Below, piece by piece: positions 34,065 through 42,489 of a DNA stretch of 64,000 nucleotides. This stretch comes from Acidobacteria bacterium UBA2990. GTDB taxonomy: Bacteria; Acidobacteriota; Vicinamibacteria; Vicinamibacterales; UBA8438. The stretch spans positions 120,957 to 184,956 of the forward strand of contig DEAE01000016.1 in assembly GCA_002347025.1 (NCBI GenBank), written 5' to 3'. Made by a program: the position numbers and the translations under genes. Within the stretch, counting starts at the first letter, position 1. Each line of letters begins with the position of its first letter. Under the pieces are notes generated by a model. The model made no database searches and had not been told where the DNA came from. It saw only the letters and a list, made by a program, of their open reading frames with translations.

Positions 34065-35468
34065 ATGGCCAGTTCAACAACCCTCAATGCTCTGTCCCCT
34101 AAAGTGGTCGAACCGCAGTGCTTGAACGTAGGACCCATTGCCTTGGCCATCGGCATACTAGTGCTAGCTTGGCTTCCCAGCTCAAGCTGGGCAGAATTCG
34201 TCAGTGAGTCAAGCGCCTCACAAGTGACCGGTTCCGACCAACGTTGGTTACCCTGGTTAGGCTGCTGGCAACTTGTTGAAGAAACCGGCCAGTCGACCCA
34301 GACGCCTGACTATTCGTCACTTGCAACCCAAGTATTAGTCTGCCTAACGCCTTCAGGTAAGACGGTGAGCGGAAATCCAGATACTAGCCAGGTCCTAGTG
34401 ACGAGCATCGTCGATGGCGAGGAGGTCATTGTCGAAACCTTGGATGCCGATGGAACCCAGCACCCAGTAGACGAGACTGAATGTGGGGGCTGGCGCGCTA
34501 ATAGGTGGTCCAACGATGGCGCCCGGCTGTTCACCTCAGCTCAGTTCGGGTGCCAAGACTCGGACGCCCGTGTCGTTTCCGGAATCAGCCTGATGACCGG
34601 GCCAGGGACCTGGTTAGACATCGAATTGGTCCAAACCCAAGACCGCGGAGCAGTGACGGTGCGACGGTATCGCCGCGCCGCAGCCTCGACGATCGAAGCG
34701 ATGGGGGGACCGGCATTCTCGCCAGACCTACTGACTCGAGCACAAAGAGCAGCCACGACGGCGGCTACGACTGAACTAAGTATCTCCGACGTTATCGAGA
34801 CCGCACACAGCACGGATTTTGCTGTGCTTGAAGCCTTGCTTATTGAGACCCAAACAGCCTTCCCTCTTGACAGCAACACCCTGCTGACTCTTGACAACAG
34901 TGGGGTCCCCGCCCCAGTCATTGATCTGATGGTGGCCCTGTCTTTCCCAGACGAATTTGTCGTCAATCGCCCGCCCCCAGCTTCAGGAGGATTCAGTGAC
35001 AGTGGATTCATTGACACCTGGGGTTACTCTGGCGCTTATGGTCTCTCCGGCTGGTTACCCTACTACTCTCGCCCGTTCGGATCCTTCTACGGCTGGTCGC
35101 CGTACAACTCGATTTACAACTATGGTCCTGCACTCCACTACGAAGCATTCCTTACCGGTGGTCTCGACCCATATTATTTGTGGTACAACAACGAAGGAAA
35201 TTACTTTAACAGGCCTTCCATACGGGTCTCAGAAGCGGGCTACATGGCCGATCCAGGAGGTTCGATTAGGGGTTCCACACGCACTATCCAAAGCTCTGGG
35301 ACAACCCAAGCAATATCCACGGCTCCCAGCAGACCTAGCGGTAGGACCTCTGGCGCGACCGGGGCAAGAGCAACCCCTTGGGGCTACGAGCGTCCGGGTA
35401 GTCCAGATGGGGCCAGTAGCGGCGCTGCCGGGGGTGGGGGAGGAGGACGGTCGGCTGTTCCACGCTGA
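34065..35468 (+). CDS. exported protein with Tyr/Gly/Trp-rich and Gly/Ser-rich tail
   Basis: A 467-residue protein from ATG 34065; the frame also reads from 34008 but overlaps the barrel's stop. The N-terminal helix VGPIALAIGILVLAWLPSSSWAE is probably a signal peptide or anchor. A middle region of about 230 residues is soluble and unrelated to families I can name. From about residue 310 follows a segment rich in Tyr, Gly, Trp, Phe and Ser (WGYSGAYGLSGWLPYYSRPF, YNSIYNYGP, YYLWYNNEGNYFNRP). It ends in a low-complexity Gly/Ser/Arg tail with GGGGGGRSAVPR. Such composition suggests a surface, matrix or phase-separating protein. No cysteine pattern. Function unknown. Confidence 0.7.
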   Translation: MASSTTLNALSPKVVEPQCLNVGPIALAIGILVLAWLPSSSWAEFVSESSASQVTGSDQRWLPWLGCWQLVEETGQSTQTPDYSSLATQVLVCLTPSGKTVSGNPDTSQVLVTSIVDGEEVIVETLDADGTQHPVDETECGGWRANRWSNDGARLFTSAQFGCQDSDARVVSGISLMTGPGTWLDIELVQTQDRGAVTVRRYRRAAASTIEAMGGPAFSPDLLTRAQRAATTAATTELSISDVIETAHSTDFAVLEALLIETQTAFPLDSNTLLTLDNSGVPAPVIDLMVALSFPDEFVVNRPPPASGGFSDSGFIDTWGYSGAYGLSGWLPYYSRPFGSFYGWSPYNSIYNYGPALHYEAFLTGGLDPYYLWYNNEGNYFNRPSIRVSEAGYMADPGGSIRGSTRTIQSSGTTQAISTAPSRPSGRTSGATGARATPWGYERPGSPDGASSGAAGGGGGGRSAVPR

Positions 35469-35488
35469 ATTCTCACAGATCACGAAGT

Positions 35489-35523
35489 TTTGCCCCTTCA
35501 TTTGTCCGAAATCATGGGGCAAA
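35489..35523. terminator. possible bidirectional terminator hairpin
   Basis: TTTGCCCC (35489-35496) and GGGGCAAA (35516-35523) make a perfect 8-bp stem around 19 bases, at the junction of convergent genes ending at 35468 and 35512. The 5' side is preceded by further T. The long loop and lack of a clear U-tract keep confidence low. Confidence 0.35.
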
Positions 35524-35961
35524 GCTAGACCGAGAACGGATCCCCCAGCGCTGGTCGATGCGGGTGACAATATAGAGTGAGTCAAACTGCGAAAGACGGA
35601 TTCCCTCGCTGTCATACCTGCTAAAGATGACCGTGACATGCACCTTGTCGCTATTGGCCTGCACCACCGTCCGTCGATCCCACCCACTGTGGTCCCACCC
35701 AAACCGTGCGGAAAATTCAGCGAAGTCAAACTGCTCAACACAGTCATCAAAAGTGTCATATCTCCTAACCGAGCCACCAGCAAACCGCACGTGCGGATAG
35801 TGGAACGTCTGGCACATCGCTTCGTCGTCCCGAGCATTAAAAGCCATCATAAAGGCATCAAGTACAGCCATAGCGGCATTCTCCGCACCAAACTGGGGAA
35901 ATGCCTGGGTTGGCGTGGTCGACAGCCCACAAACTAAGCAAAGCCACATCATTCTGCCCAT
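35512..35961 (-). CDS. exported SnoaL/NTF2-like protein
   Basis: A 149-residue small secreted protein. The signal peptide is RMMWLCLVCGLSTTPTQAF. The rest has the cone-shaped NTF2/SnoaL fold pattern: VLDAFMMAFNARDDEAMCQTFHYPHVRFAGG, then ARFGWDHSGWDRRTVVQANSDKVHVTVIFSRYD and SLYIVTRIDQRWGIRSRSSFAP. The DDEAM with a following HYPHVRF is common in SnoaL-like domains of unknown function, some being ketosteroid-isomerase-like. The opposite-strand and alternative-frame reading frames here are shadows. Convergent with the Gly-rich protein gene and about 117 bases before the CoA-transferase on the same strand. Confidence 0.72.
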   Translation of the reverse strand: MGRMMWLCLVCGLSTTPTQAFPQFGAENAAMAVLDAFMMAFNARDDEAMCQTFHYPHVRFAGGSVRRYDTFDDCVEQFDFAEFSARFGWDHSGWDRRTVVQANSDKVHVTVIFSRYDSEGIRLSQFDSLYIVTRIDQRWGIRSRSSFAP

Positions 35962-36078
35962 CGCCTGGCCTTCTCCTTTTTGTCATCCGGCTGACTAGCC
36001 AACCAAGTGACTGCACCAGATTGGCAGCTCACCAGCCTGACTCGAGCATGACCCCACCGAACGCTGGAGCGCAGCAGC

Positions 36079-37263
36079 CTACACAACACGGGCATCACGC
36101 AGGGCCGAGATCTCGGCCGCTGTATAGCCCACCTCTCGAAGAATCTCGTCTGTGTGCTCACCGAGGACCGGTGCCCGGTGCCGAATACCAACTTCGCTGT
36201 CGGATAGCGAGAATGGAGCATCCGCCACCGGCGCATCAGATGGCAAACCCGGAAATCCGAGTTCTCGAAGGAAGCCTGTAGCCACAACGTGCGGGTCCTC
36301 AAGTGTTTGCTGCGGTGAGTAGACGGGCCCGGCGGGGATACGTGCTTCCTCAAGCTCCGCAAGTGCCTCAGCCGTCGTCCGACCAGCGCACCAGCGAGAC
36401 ATTCGCTCGCTAATTACTTCGCCGTTGTCTCCACGGGCCATATCATCGGTAAACCTAGGGTCATCCAGCCAATGGGACTCCCCCATAAGCTTGGTCCAGC
36501 GTTCAAAGAGGGGCTGCCCGAGACTCTGCACGAGAACCCAACCGTCCTGGGTACGGTGCGTGTCCGACGGCGCAGAAATCTGACTACGGTTCAACGTCGC
36601 AACACGGTTCCGACTCGCCACTTGTTGCTCAATCAGTGTCGAGTTGGCCACACTGAGGGCCGAAGCAAGCAGCGACCCGCGAACTTGCTGGCCTCGGCCG
36701 GTCTGTCGCCGTGCCATCAAGGCCGCCAGCGTACCTACTGTCGCACTTAACGCTGTGGTGAAATCCACCCAGGGCACATAACTCTTCGTTGGTTCAGTGG
36801 AACGCCCCGAAAGATACATTGCACCAGACATCGCCTGCCCAATTCCGTCAAAACCCAGCTTCTCCGAGTAGGAGCCACCACTCCCAAAAGCCGATAATGC
36901 GGTCAAAATAATATCTGGCTTGGCCGTCACCAAGGACGCATAATCGAGCCGCATCGCCTCCAGCGCCGTATCCGGTAAATTTGCTACAACAACATCGGCC
37001 GTCAGCACCAATCGCCGCACAACCTCTTGTCCATCCGGCTTCATCGGGTTTAAGGTAAGACCCCGCTTATTGCGGTTAACCTGCAGGAAGAGCGCACCGT
37101 CACCCCCAGAAGCGACCGGCACCACAAAACGATCTTCGCTACCCCGCACCTTTTCAACGCGAATGACATCGGCACCAAGGTCGGCGAGCAACGCCGCACA
37201 AAACGGCCCAGCAATGTAACGCCCGAAATCAAGCACACGAACACCGTCGAGTACAGCAGCCAT
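36079..37263 (-). CDS. family III CoA-transferase (second copy)
   Basis: A 394-residue class III CoA-transferase. Family marks: MAAVLDGVRVLDFGRYIAGPFCA, LLADLGADVIRVEKVRGSEDR, VNRNKRGLTLNP and LGFDGIGQAMSGAMYLSG, where Asp139 aligns with the catalytic aspartate. C-terminal EILREVGYTAAEISALRDARVV is typical. Start ATG 37263 is preceded by AGAGGTG. It would transfer CoA to a carboxylate. No hydratase or lyase is adjacent, unlike the copy at 4943-6121, so a specific pathway cannot be assigned. It lies just after the di-heme operon on the same strand, but the gap favours separate transcripts. Confidence 0.87.
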   Translation of the reverse strand: MAAVLDGVRVLDFGRYIAGPFCAALLADLGADVIRVEKVRGSEDRFVVPVASGGDGALFLQVNRNKRGLTLNPMKPDGQEVVRRLVLTADVVVANLPDTALEAMRLDYASLVTAKPDIILTALSAFGSGGSYSEKLGFDGIGQAMSGAMYLSGRSTEPTKSYVPWVDFTTALSATVGTLAALMARRQTGRGQQVRGSLLASALSVANSTLIEQQVASRNRVATLNRSQISAPSDTHRTQDGWVLVQSLGQPLFERWTKLMGESHWLDDPRFTDDMARGDNGEVISERMSRWCAGRTTAEALAELEEARIPAGPVYSPQQTLEDPHVVATGFLRELGFPGLPSDAPVADAPFSLSDSEVGIRHRAPVLGEHTDEILREVGYTAAEISALRDARVV

Positions 37264-37287
37264 CAGGAACCAGCACCTCTTACGAGT

Positions 37288-38505
37288 TCACAGGGAAGCC
37301 AAAAAAGTAAGCAGCACAGACCGGGACGGGCGATCTAGTTCTTCAAAATTCTCACGGGATCGCCCGGCTTCGCCACCGTGGGACCGAATGGCCTCCAGCG
37401 GGGTCGCAGCACTGCCATCGTGCAAAAGAGGGCGCCGAAAGCGCAACCCCCAGAGTGCTGGCGTACGAATCTCGTTCGGCTCGGCCGCCGCTTGGCCTAT
37501 CCCATCACCAGTAGCAACATCATGGAGCAACAAATCTGAAAAGAGTGGAACGGTCTTGCGGTCGAACAGTGGGTTTGCGCTCGGCCCAGTCTCAAGAACC
37601 GGGACATGACAAACCGCACAGCCAATCTCCAGAAAAACGCGCTCCCCCGCCAGCACAGAGTCATCGATCAAGCCCCGGCCAATAGGGGCAAGAAACCGCA
37701 TAAAGGCTTCGAAGTTGTCGATCCCGCGTTGGCCGGTAGCTGGTTCTTCGATGTCTTCAGGGTCTGGCAATGGATCGCATATCCGCATCAGTTCAGGGGT
37801 AATACCAAAGGATTGCTCTGTTGGAAAGAGGTCACTCGTGATTCCCATTTCATTGAGATAAGCGTCAGCTCCAAACGCAATTAGTGTGGCGTGTTGTGCC
37901 TTCCACCCAAAACGACCGACCCGCAACCGGCCAGTCGCTAAGTCTTCGACCACCGCAGCACGGCCACTCACACCGTCGCGGTCGAGGTCCAGGGGATCAG
38001 CTAAGCGCAGTAACGTGTCATCCAGTATCGCTTCGACAAGTCCTGCACCAAATACTGGAATCGGAACACGCCGACTAATGACATTCGCCTCTGCCGGAAT
38101 CACAACCTGACACCCGTGGGTCGGAATCGAAAACAGCTGAAACAGGGACCCTGCCGAAGAATCAAAATCTGAGTAATCTCCATTCGCGTCAACACGCCCG
38201 GCACGAACCCCGGCAACTGGCGAGATTCCCCCTATTGCCGGTACATTGTGACAGGCTCCGCAGCTCGTCCCGTTATAAGCGGGACCTAGCCCTTCTTCGG
38301 CATCTTCGACTTCCAAAAAGTCATCGAGTCCCAGCCTAAACAGCTCAAACTCTACCGGCGTTAAACGAGGGAGCGGATCACCTGGTAAAGGTCGCAGTTG
38401 AGCCTGCGCCGGGAACACCCACGCCGTCAACAACCAAGCCAGCACGGCCATACCAACCACTCGCTCTGAAATCCTAAGCCTAGAAACCCTCACGAGTCCA
38501 TTCAT
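37288..38505 (-). CDS. di-heme thiol-oxidase/peroxidase-like protein (DUF1111/DHOR)
   Basis: A 405-residue exported di-heme oxidoreductase-like protein. The ATG at 38505 begins a good signal peptide (MNGLVRVSRLRISERVVGMAVLAWLLTAWVFPAQAQ); a GTG start at 38556 would overlap the cupredoxin by 23 bases and is possible. Two c-type heme motifs are visible: CGACH (first Cys near 82) and CAVCH near residue 280. HDVATGDGIGQAAAEPNEIRTPALWGLRFRRPLLHDGSAATPLEAIRSHGGEA is the DUF1111/DHOR signature. The family includes di-heme peroxidase-like and thiol-oxidase proteins with uncertain reactions. It is the third gene of a minus-strand set with a CuA-type cupredoxin and an outer-membrane barrel. Confidence 0.88.
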   Translation of the reverse strand: MNGLVRVSRLRISERVVGMAVLAWLLTAWVFPAQAQLRPLPGDPLPRLTPVEFELFRLGLDDFLEVEDAEEGLGPAYNGTSCGACHNVPAIGGISPVAGVRAGRVDANGDYSDFDSSAGSLFQLFSIPTHGCQVVIPAEANVISRRVPIPVFGAGLVEAILDDTLLRLADPLDLDRDGVSGRAAVVEDLATGRLRVGRFGWKAQHATLIAFGADAYLNEMGITSDLFPTEQSFGITPELMRICDPLPDPEDIEEPATGQRGIDNFEAFMRFLAPIGRGLIDDSVLAGERVFLEIGCAVCHVPVLETGPSANPLFDRKTVPLFSDLLLHDVATGDGIGQAAAEPNEIRTPALWGLRFRRPLLHDGSAATPLEAIRSHGGEAGRSRENFEELDRPSRSVLLTFLASL

Positions 38506-38533
38506 CCGCCTTGCCACTATCACGGCAACTTGC

Positions 38534-38914
38534 TCATTCGGTGACAACGATCTCACCTTTCATGAAATTGTGACCGGCACCGCACAATTTTGAACATTCA
38601 AACCGATACTCACCAATCTCAGTCGCCTCAAATACCACTACCGCCGTACCATGTCGCCGTTTCGGGATAATGACATTCGGTCCATCCACAAGACGAAACC
38701 CATGGTTGGTATCCTCGCTTCTGATATGGATCTCGATCGTCGTGCCGACGGGTACCGTGATGCGGGACGGAGCAAAGGCAAAGCGCTCAGCCACTATCTC
38801 GACTATCTGACGAGACTGTGCTGTTAACCAGCCAGATCCAGCAAACACTACGACCAAGACACAGGTAATTAGTCGAACTCTTGAACCGATTAGTAACATC
38901 TTTAAAACCACCAT
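38534..38914 (-). CDS. membrane-anchored CuA-type cupredoxin
   Basis: A 126-residue protein with one N-terminal hydrophobic segment (VRLITCVLVVVFAGSGWL) serving as anchor or signal, then a single cupredoxin domain. All CuA ligands of cytochrome oxidase subunit II are present: His71 (TNHGF), Cys107, Cys111, His115 and Met118 in CSKLCGAGHNFM; the usual CSEIC Glu is Lys109. It lacks the two transmembrane helices of real COX2, so it is a stand-alone electron carrier, probably periplasmic. Its start overlaps the end of the barrel gene by 13 bases, and the di-heme protein gene follows. Together they look like a periplasmic electron-transfer unit. Confidence 0.87.
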   Translation of the reverse strand: MVVLKMLLIGSRVRLITCVLVVVFAGSGWLTAQSRQIVEIVAERFAFAPSRITVPVGTTIEIHIRSEDTNHGFRLVDGPNVIIPKRRHGTAVVVFEATEIGEYRFECSKLCGAGHNFMKGEIVVTE

Positions 38915-40212
38915 CCCAAACCTACGTTAAATGAGTTTGGCTCGTTGATTACCAGGCTTTGATTGCGAACAACCGAATAATCGATCTTCAAGACCACATC
39001 AGGATCCGGATAGTAAGACAGCCCAAATACCCAGGCGTCTCGGTCAAACTGGCCAATCGGATTGAATCCAGTCGGCATCCGATACTGGGTATCAAAATTC
39101 TCATACCGCACAAATACTGCGGCCTCACGCGGGGCAGGCTTTGGGAGAATGAAATAAGAACCCTCAAGATAGAAGCCACGAATCTGGCTCGCCACATTGG
39201 GGTTCACTCCGACAGTCCGCTGCAACGTACGATTCAACTCATCCATCCCGGTTAGCCAAGCATGGACATATTGGGCTCTGGCCTCTAGTTCGCCAATACG
39301 ATAGCGTGCATCGGCCTCACCCAGCGTGACCTGAGTCTCTACGCGAGGGAAATTAAAACCCGTCTTGCCACGCCAAAAACTAGCACCTGCCCACAACCCC
39401 CCAATACCAACATACTCAACACGCCCAGTCGTAGCTACATTACGCACACTCGACTCGGAGCCCTTCTGACGCCCTCCACGCAGTCCCTCATCCGCAGTAA
39501 ATCCGGAAGAATCTAGGGGCGCCATCACATACGCCCGATAGCGAACGCCACGGCCTATTTCACCGTGGACCCCAGCCCCACCCTCAAACCAAGTACTCGG
39601 TACTATGATCGTGTCCACAAACGGTCGTTCCACACCGTGATACACAGGTGGCTCATGTCGTTCATTGATTATGCCAACGGGCACCAAAAGCATGCCAGCG
39701 CGGAGATTCAGCTGCCGACTGACAAGAAAATCGATGTAAGCCTGTTCCAACTCAAGCTCTCCGGCTTCTTCAAGTCCTTCGACGAACGCATGCTCAAGCT
39801 CAAGCTCTGAGACGAAGCGAACACGCTCGGAAAAGCTGTGCGCAAAGAGCAAAACAAACCTGTGAAAATCAAGGCTCGCGTCCCGCCCCTCGACGTTGTT
39901 GACATGGAAATCCATGTAGCCCGAGATCGAGCTCAGCAGGGGAGCTTGCCGAGCGACCTGCTGAGGCCTGCCGGAATCAGGTGACTGCAGTCCAGCAGAG
40001 CGCAACGGAAGCGACACGGCTGCTACTCGGTCTGCCACATCCCACCTACCAGCAGCCCATTCCTCCAAACGGCTAAACGCGGGGCTTACGGGAGGTGGCT
40101 GAACCTCCAGGCGAGGCTGCGCAAATCCTGAACCCACTATCAGAGAAAACACTACCGCCGCGAAAACAGAGACTGCCAACAACGGGATTAGAGGCTGACT
40201 ATTTAGCTTCAT
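38902..40212 (-). CDS. outer-membrane porin-like beta-barrel
   Basis: A 436-residue exported protein with signal peptide LLAVSVFAAVVFSLIVGSGFAQ. The mature sequence shows many alternating strands: ISGYMDFHVNNVEG, FHRFVLLFAHSFSERVRFVSELELEHAFVEG, LELEQAYIDFLVSRQLNLRAGMLLVPVG, then YRIGELEARAQYVHAWLT, FYLEGSYFIL, AAVFVRYENFDTQYRMP and a terminal SLVINEPNSFNVGLGWWF ending in Trp-Phe, a normal barrel C-terminus. GMLLVPVGIINERHEPPVYHGVERPF resembles phosphate-selective OprO/OprP-like porins. Function is likely a substrate channel for the cupredoxin/di-heme partners. It starts the operon; an AT-rich leader and a hairpin-rich region stand upstream. Confidence 0.85.
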   Translation of the reverse strand: MKLNSQPLIPLLAVSVFAAVVFSLIVGSGFAQPRLEVQPPPVSPAFSRLEEWAAGRWDVADRVAAVSLPLRSAGLQSPDSGRPQQVARQAPLLSSISGYMDFHVNNVEGRDASLDFHRFVLLFAHSFSERVRFVSELELEHAFVEGLEEAGELELEQAYIDFLVSRQLNLRAGMLLVPVGIINERHEPPVYHGVERPFVDTIIVPSTWFEGGAGVHGEIGRGVRYRAYVMAPLDSSGFTADEGLRGGRQKGSESSVRNVATTGRVEYVGIGGLWAGASFWRGKTGFNFPRVETQVTLGEADARYRIGELEARAQYVHAWLTGMDELNRTLQRTVGVNPNVASQIRGFYLEGSYFILPKPAPREAAVFVRYENFDTQYRMPTGFNPIGQFDRDAWVFGLSYYPDPDVVLKIDYSVVRNQSLVINEPNSFNVGLGWWF

Positions 40213-40649
40213 CTAAAGTTATTTATTTTATCAATATAACGTAAAATTTTTATCACTCAAAAATATTAAATTAACACCGACATAAACTATTGATAAATAG
40301 GCGTTTAGTTGATTGTTGGATTTGAAACAGATAATTTGTTCTGTGTTTAATGGCAGCAATCATCGGGGGTTCATCGACCTCAGCCCATCACGAGATGGAA
40401 CCCCTCCAAGCGGAGGGGTGACTCAGGCCAAACTCACGGTGATCGAGTGACACGCAGTCTGTCACCCCTGATCACATGCCTTCTGCACCAATTAACTGAA
40501 GGGAACCCGTGACAGAGCCACCGGGTGGAGAACTCTAGCGTGGCTCTGTATTGAACCGGTGGCAATTAACGGTTTCTCCGATATCGCCCCCGTTATCACC
40601 AAGTAATGTCTGAGGAACCGCCCTCAAGACGTCAGCCCCCAGATGACAG
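40213..40649. ncRNA. structured intergenic region: candidate ncRNA or riboregulator
   Basis: 437 bases with no gene. Bases 40213-40330 are strongly AT-rich, unlike the rest. From 40385 on, five hairpins follow each other: CCATC/GATGG (40385-40398), CCCCTCC/GGAGGGG with AAGC loop (40401-40418), nested GTGATC/GATCAC and GTGACA/TGTCAC (40439-40475), ACAGAGCCAC/GTGGCTCTGT (40512-40549) and AACCG/CGGTT (40554-40574). All helices are perfect. The region is upstream of the porin-cupredoxin-diheme operon and downstream of the cupin gene, both minus strand, so a 5' leader element is likely, but a free ncRNA in either direction is possible. I checked for RNase P, tmRNA, cobalamin, TPP, FMN and SAM signatures by eye and saw none. 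Orientation undetermined. Confidence 0.45.
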
Positions 40650-41090
40650 TTACTGTCCCCGGTAGGCACCATCACTAACCGGTTCAAACCAGTCCGCCCC
40701 AGGGGGTCCCCCCATGAAAGTCAGCTGCACTACATGTTCATCGGGAGAAGCACCATGCCAATGCACTACACCAGGCGCAGTGTAGTTTGGCGTCCCCCCG
40801 GGGAACAGTTCAATTACTCGCTCCCCACGTACCTGCGTACGGCCACGCCCTTCTTCTGCAGCGATAATCTGCCAGCCTGCATGACTGTGCCAGTTGGAGC
40901 GTGCACCGGCTTCAAAACGGAGTCGCAGGGCGCGCATATCTGAGGAATCCGGCCTGATCGGATCTCCTCCAACAAAACGGGTCTGCGCAGCAGTCATCAC
41001 GAGAGCTCGATCACTAGCCAACATCGCCAAAACGCCTACCGCCGTAATAACCAGAAGTACACTCATCCGTGACCGATCCTGTTTCTGCAT
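40650..41090 (-). CDS. exported cupin, Mn-hydroxynitrile-lyase-like
   Basis: A 146-residue protein from ATG 41090, eight bases after AAAGGA (an upstream in-frame start is unsupported). The N-terminal MSVLLVITAVGVLAMLASDRAL is a signal/anchor. The single cupin domain shows NWHSHAGWQIIAAEEGRG (66-83) with metal ligands His68, His70, Gln74, and VVHWHGASPDEHVVQLTF with His110 and His112. The HxH-x3-Q spacing and second histidine match the manganese cupin hydroxynitrile lyases (AcHNL/GtHNL type) and related cupins. Real activity on cyanohydrins is not implied; many relatives are uncharacterised. It is followed by an enolase-superfamily gene upstream on the same strand. Confidence 0.8.
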   Translation of the reverse strand: MQKQDRSRMSVLLVITAVGVLAMLASDRALVMTAAQTRFVGGDPIRPDSSDMRALRLRFEAGARSNWHSHAGWQIIAAEEGRGRTQVRGERVIELFPGGTPNYTAPGVVHWHGASPDEHVVQLTFMGGPPGADWFEPVSDGAYRGQ

Positions 41091-41154
41091 GAGGCTGTTC
41101 CTTTCATTGCAACAAAGACAGACGTTCACAGCCAGACTGAACCATTTTCAACTC

Positions 41155-42399
41155 TTAGGCGTGTTCCCGTGCAAGAGCTTCGTTCAGGGATACGCCGAAC
41201 CCGGGTGCATCTGGGACTCGAATTGCTCCATTTTCAAAGCGCTCTGGTGGATCTAGCAGTTCACCCCGCCAAGGCACTTCACCCCATTGGAACTCCAGAA
41301 TATCGAAATTTGACATGGAGGCGCAGAGCTGCACACTAGCGGCTGTTGACACTGGACCGCTGGGGTTATGGGGGGAAACAGACACACCGTGTAAATCGGC
41401 AATCGTTGCAATTTGTCTGGCTTCCGTTAGACCTCCGCAATGCTTGACGTCTGGCATGATGACATCAACCGCATGCTGCTCGCACAATGGGGCAAAACCT
41501 TCAATTCCAAACAGAAACTCACCGCCAGCCATCCTTTGATCGATTGCATCGCGAATCTCAGCGGTCTCAGCTACGCGCTGGGGAGGAATTGGTTCTTCAT
41601 ACCATGACAGCCGGTACGGTTGGAGCCGTCTAGCGACTTCGATCGACAGCGCCACATCAAAGTTACTGTGTGCATCTATCTTGATGTCAACTACGGGTCC
41701 GACGGAGTCTCGCATAGCCGACACACAGGAGATACCAAGGTCAGTAGCCGCATCAACTTCAGCCTCAGGTTGGGTAAGTGCCGGAAAACCGTCAAAGGGT
41801 GCCGCCTTAATAGCTCCAAACCCTTCTTCAACAGCAGCAAGCGCATTTGCCGAAAATCCGTCAGGCTGCCGGTTGCCTGTAGCTCGATTAATGTTGGCAT
41901 AGACGGACAACTGGTCCCTTAGTCGACCACCGAACAAGTCACTAACTGGAGCCCCAAGAGCCTTCCCGGCCAAGTCCCACAGTGCCTGCTCAATAGCGCT
42001 AAATGCAGTTGCGTCCGCCCGCCCACCAGAAGCCGCACGAGCCCGACCCCTTTGACGGTATTGCTCGATCTGGAAGGGTGATTCGTTTCGCACCAGCTCG
42101 AAAAACGGACCCAATTCGGCCAATTCTGTTCTGCGGCCCAACGAAGCTTCACCCAACCCAGTCAGACCCTGATTCGTGGTCAACCGAACAAAGATCCAAG
42201 TTGTCCGCGCCGTAGCCCGAACAACAATCGTCTCCATCGCCGTGACACGCAGCCTCTGGTTTGAGCCTTCTGCCCTCTGTAGCAAGCTCGACGTCGACGG
42301 AACCAACGGTGACAAAGCAGGCACAATCGCCAGAACCGGCATTGAGCACAGGAAATGCCGTCGGCCTAAAGAAGATGGAGAAAAGGTGTGTCTAGACAT
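41155..42399 (-). CDS. Tat-exported mandelate racemase/enolase-superfamily enzyme
   Basis: A 414-residue protein from ATG 42399 (AGGA six bases upstream; the GTG before it is less likely). The N-terminus PSSLGRRHFLCSMPVLAIVPAL is a twin-arginine signal. The enolase barrel is clear: Lys198 (AIKAAP), metal ligands Asp242 (KIDAHSN), Glu268 (WYEEPIPP) and Glu294 (AGGEFLFG), then DVKHCGGL and the acid/base His344 in SPHNPSGP. This matches galactonate/mannonate-dehydratase-like members. It likely dehydrates or epimerises an acid sugar, outside the cytoplasm if the Tat signal works. About 65 bases separate it from the cupin downstream. Confidence 0.87.
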   Translation of the reverse strand: MSRHTFSPSSLGRRHFLCSMPVLAIVPALSPLVPSTSSLLQRAEGSNQRLRVTAMETIVVRATARTTWIFVRLTTNQGLTGLGEASLGRRTELAELGPFFELVRNESPFQIEQYRQRGRARAASGGRADATAFSAIEQALWDLAGKALGAPVSDLFGGRLRDQLSVYANINRATGNRQPDGFSANALAAVEEGFGAIKAAPFDGFPALTQPEAEVDAATDLGISCVSAMRDSVGPVVDIKIDAHSNFDVALSIEVARRLQPYRLSWYEEPIPPQRVAETAEIRDAIDQRMAGGEFLFGIEGFAPLCEQHAVDVIMPDVKHCGGLTEARQIATIADLHGVSVSPHNPSGPVSTAASVQLCASMSNFDILEFQWGEVPWRGELLDPPERFENGAIRVPDAPGFGVSLNEALAREHA

Positions 42400-42489
42400 C
42401 ACTGATCCTCAGGAATCTCACCGCCAAAAAAAAGTCGTCTTTCCACTGGCCAAGCACAGCGGTCCGGCACTAGTGTTAGCCACCCAATG

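Noticed and set aside
35229..35837. 202-residue minus-strand frame
   Set aside because: It overlaps the SnoaL-like gene in another frame and the Gly-rich gene antisense; its composition (Arg/Ser/Pro) is that of a shadow.
40385..40574. Cobalamin or other known riboswitch
   Set aside because: AAGGGAA and GCCAC fragments resemble parts of the cobalamin element but lack the remaining conserved boxes and the order is wrong.
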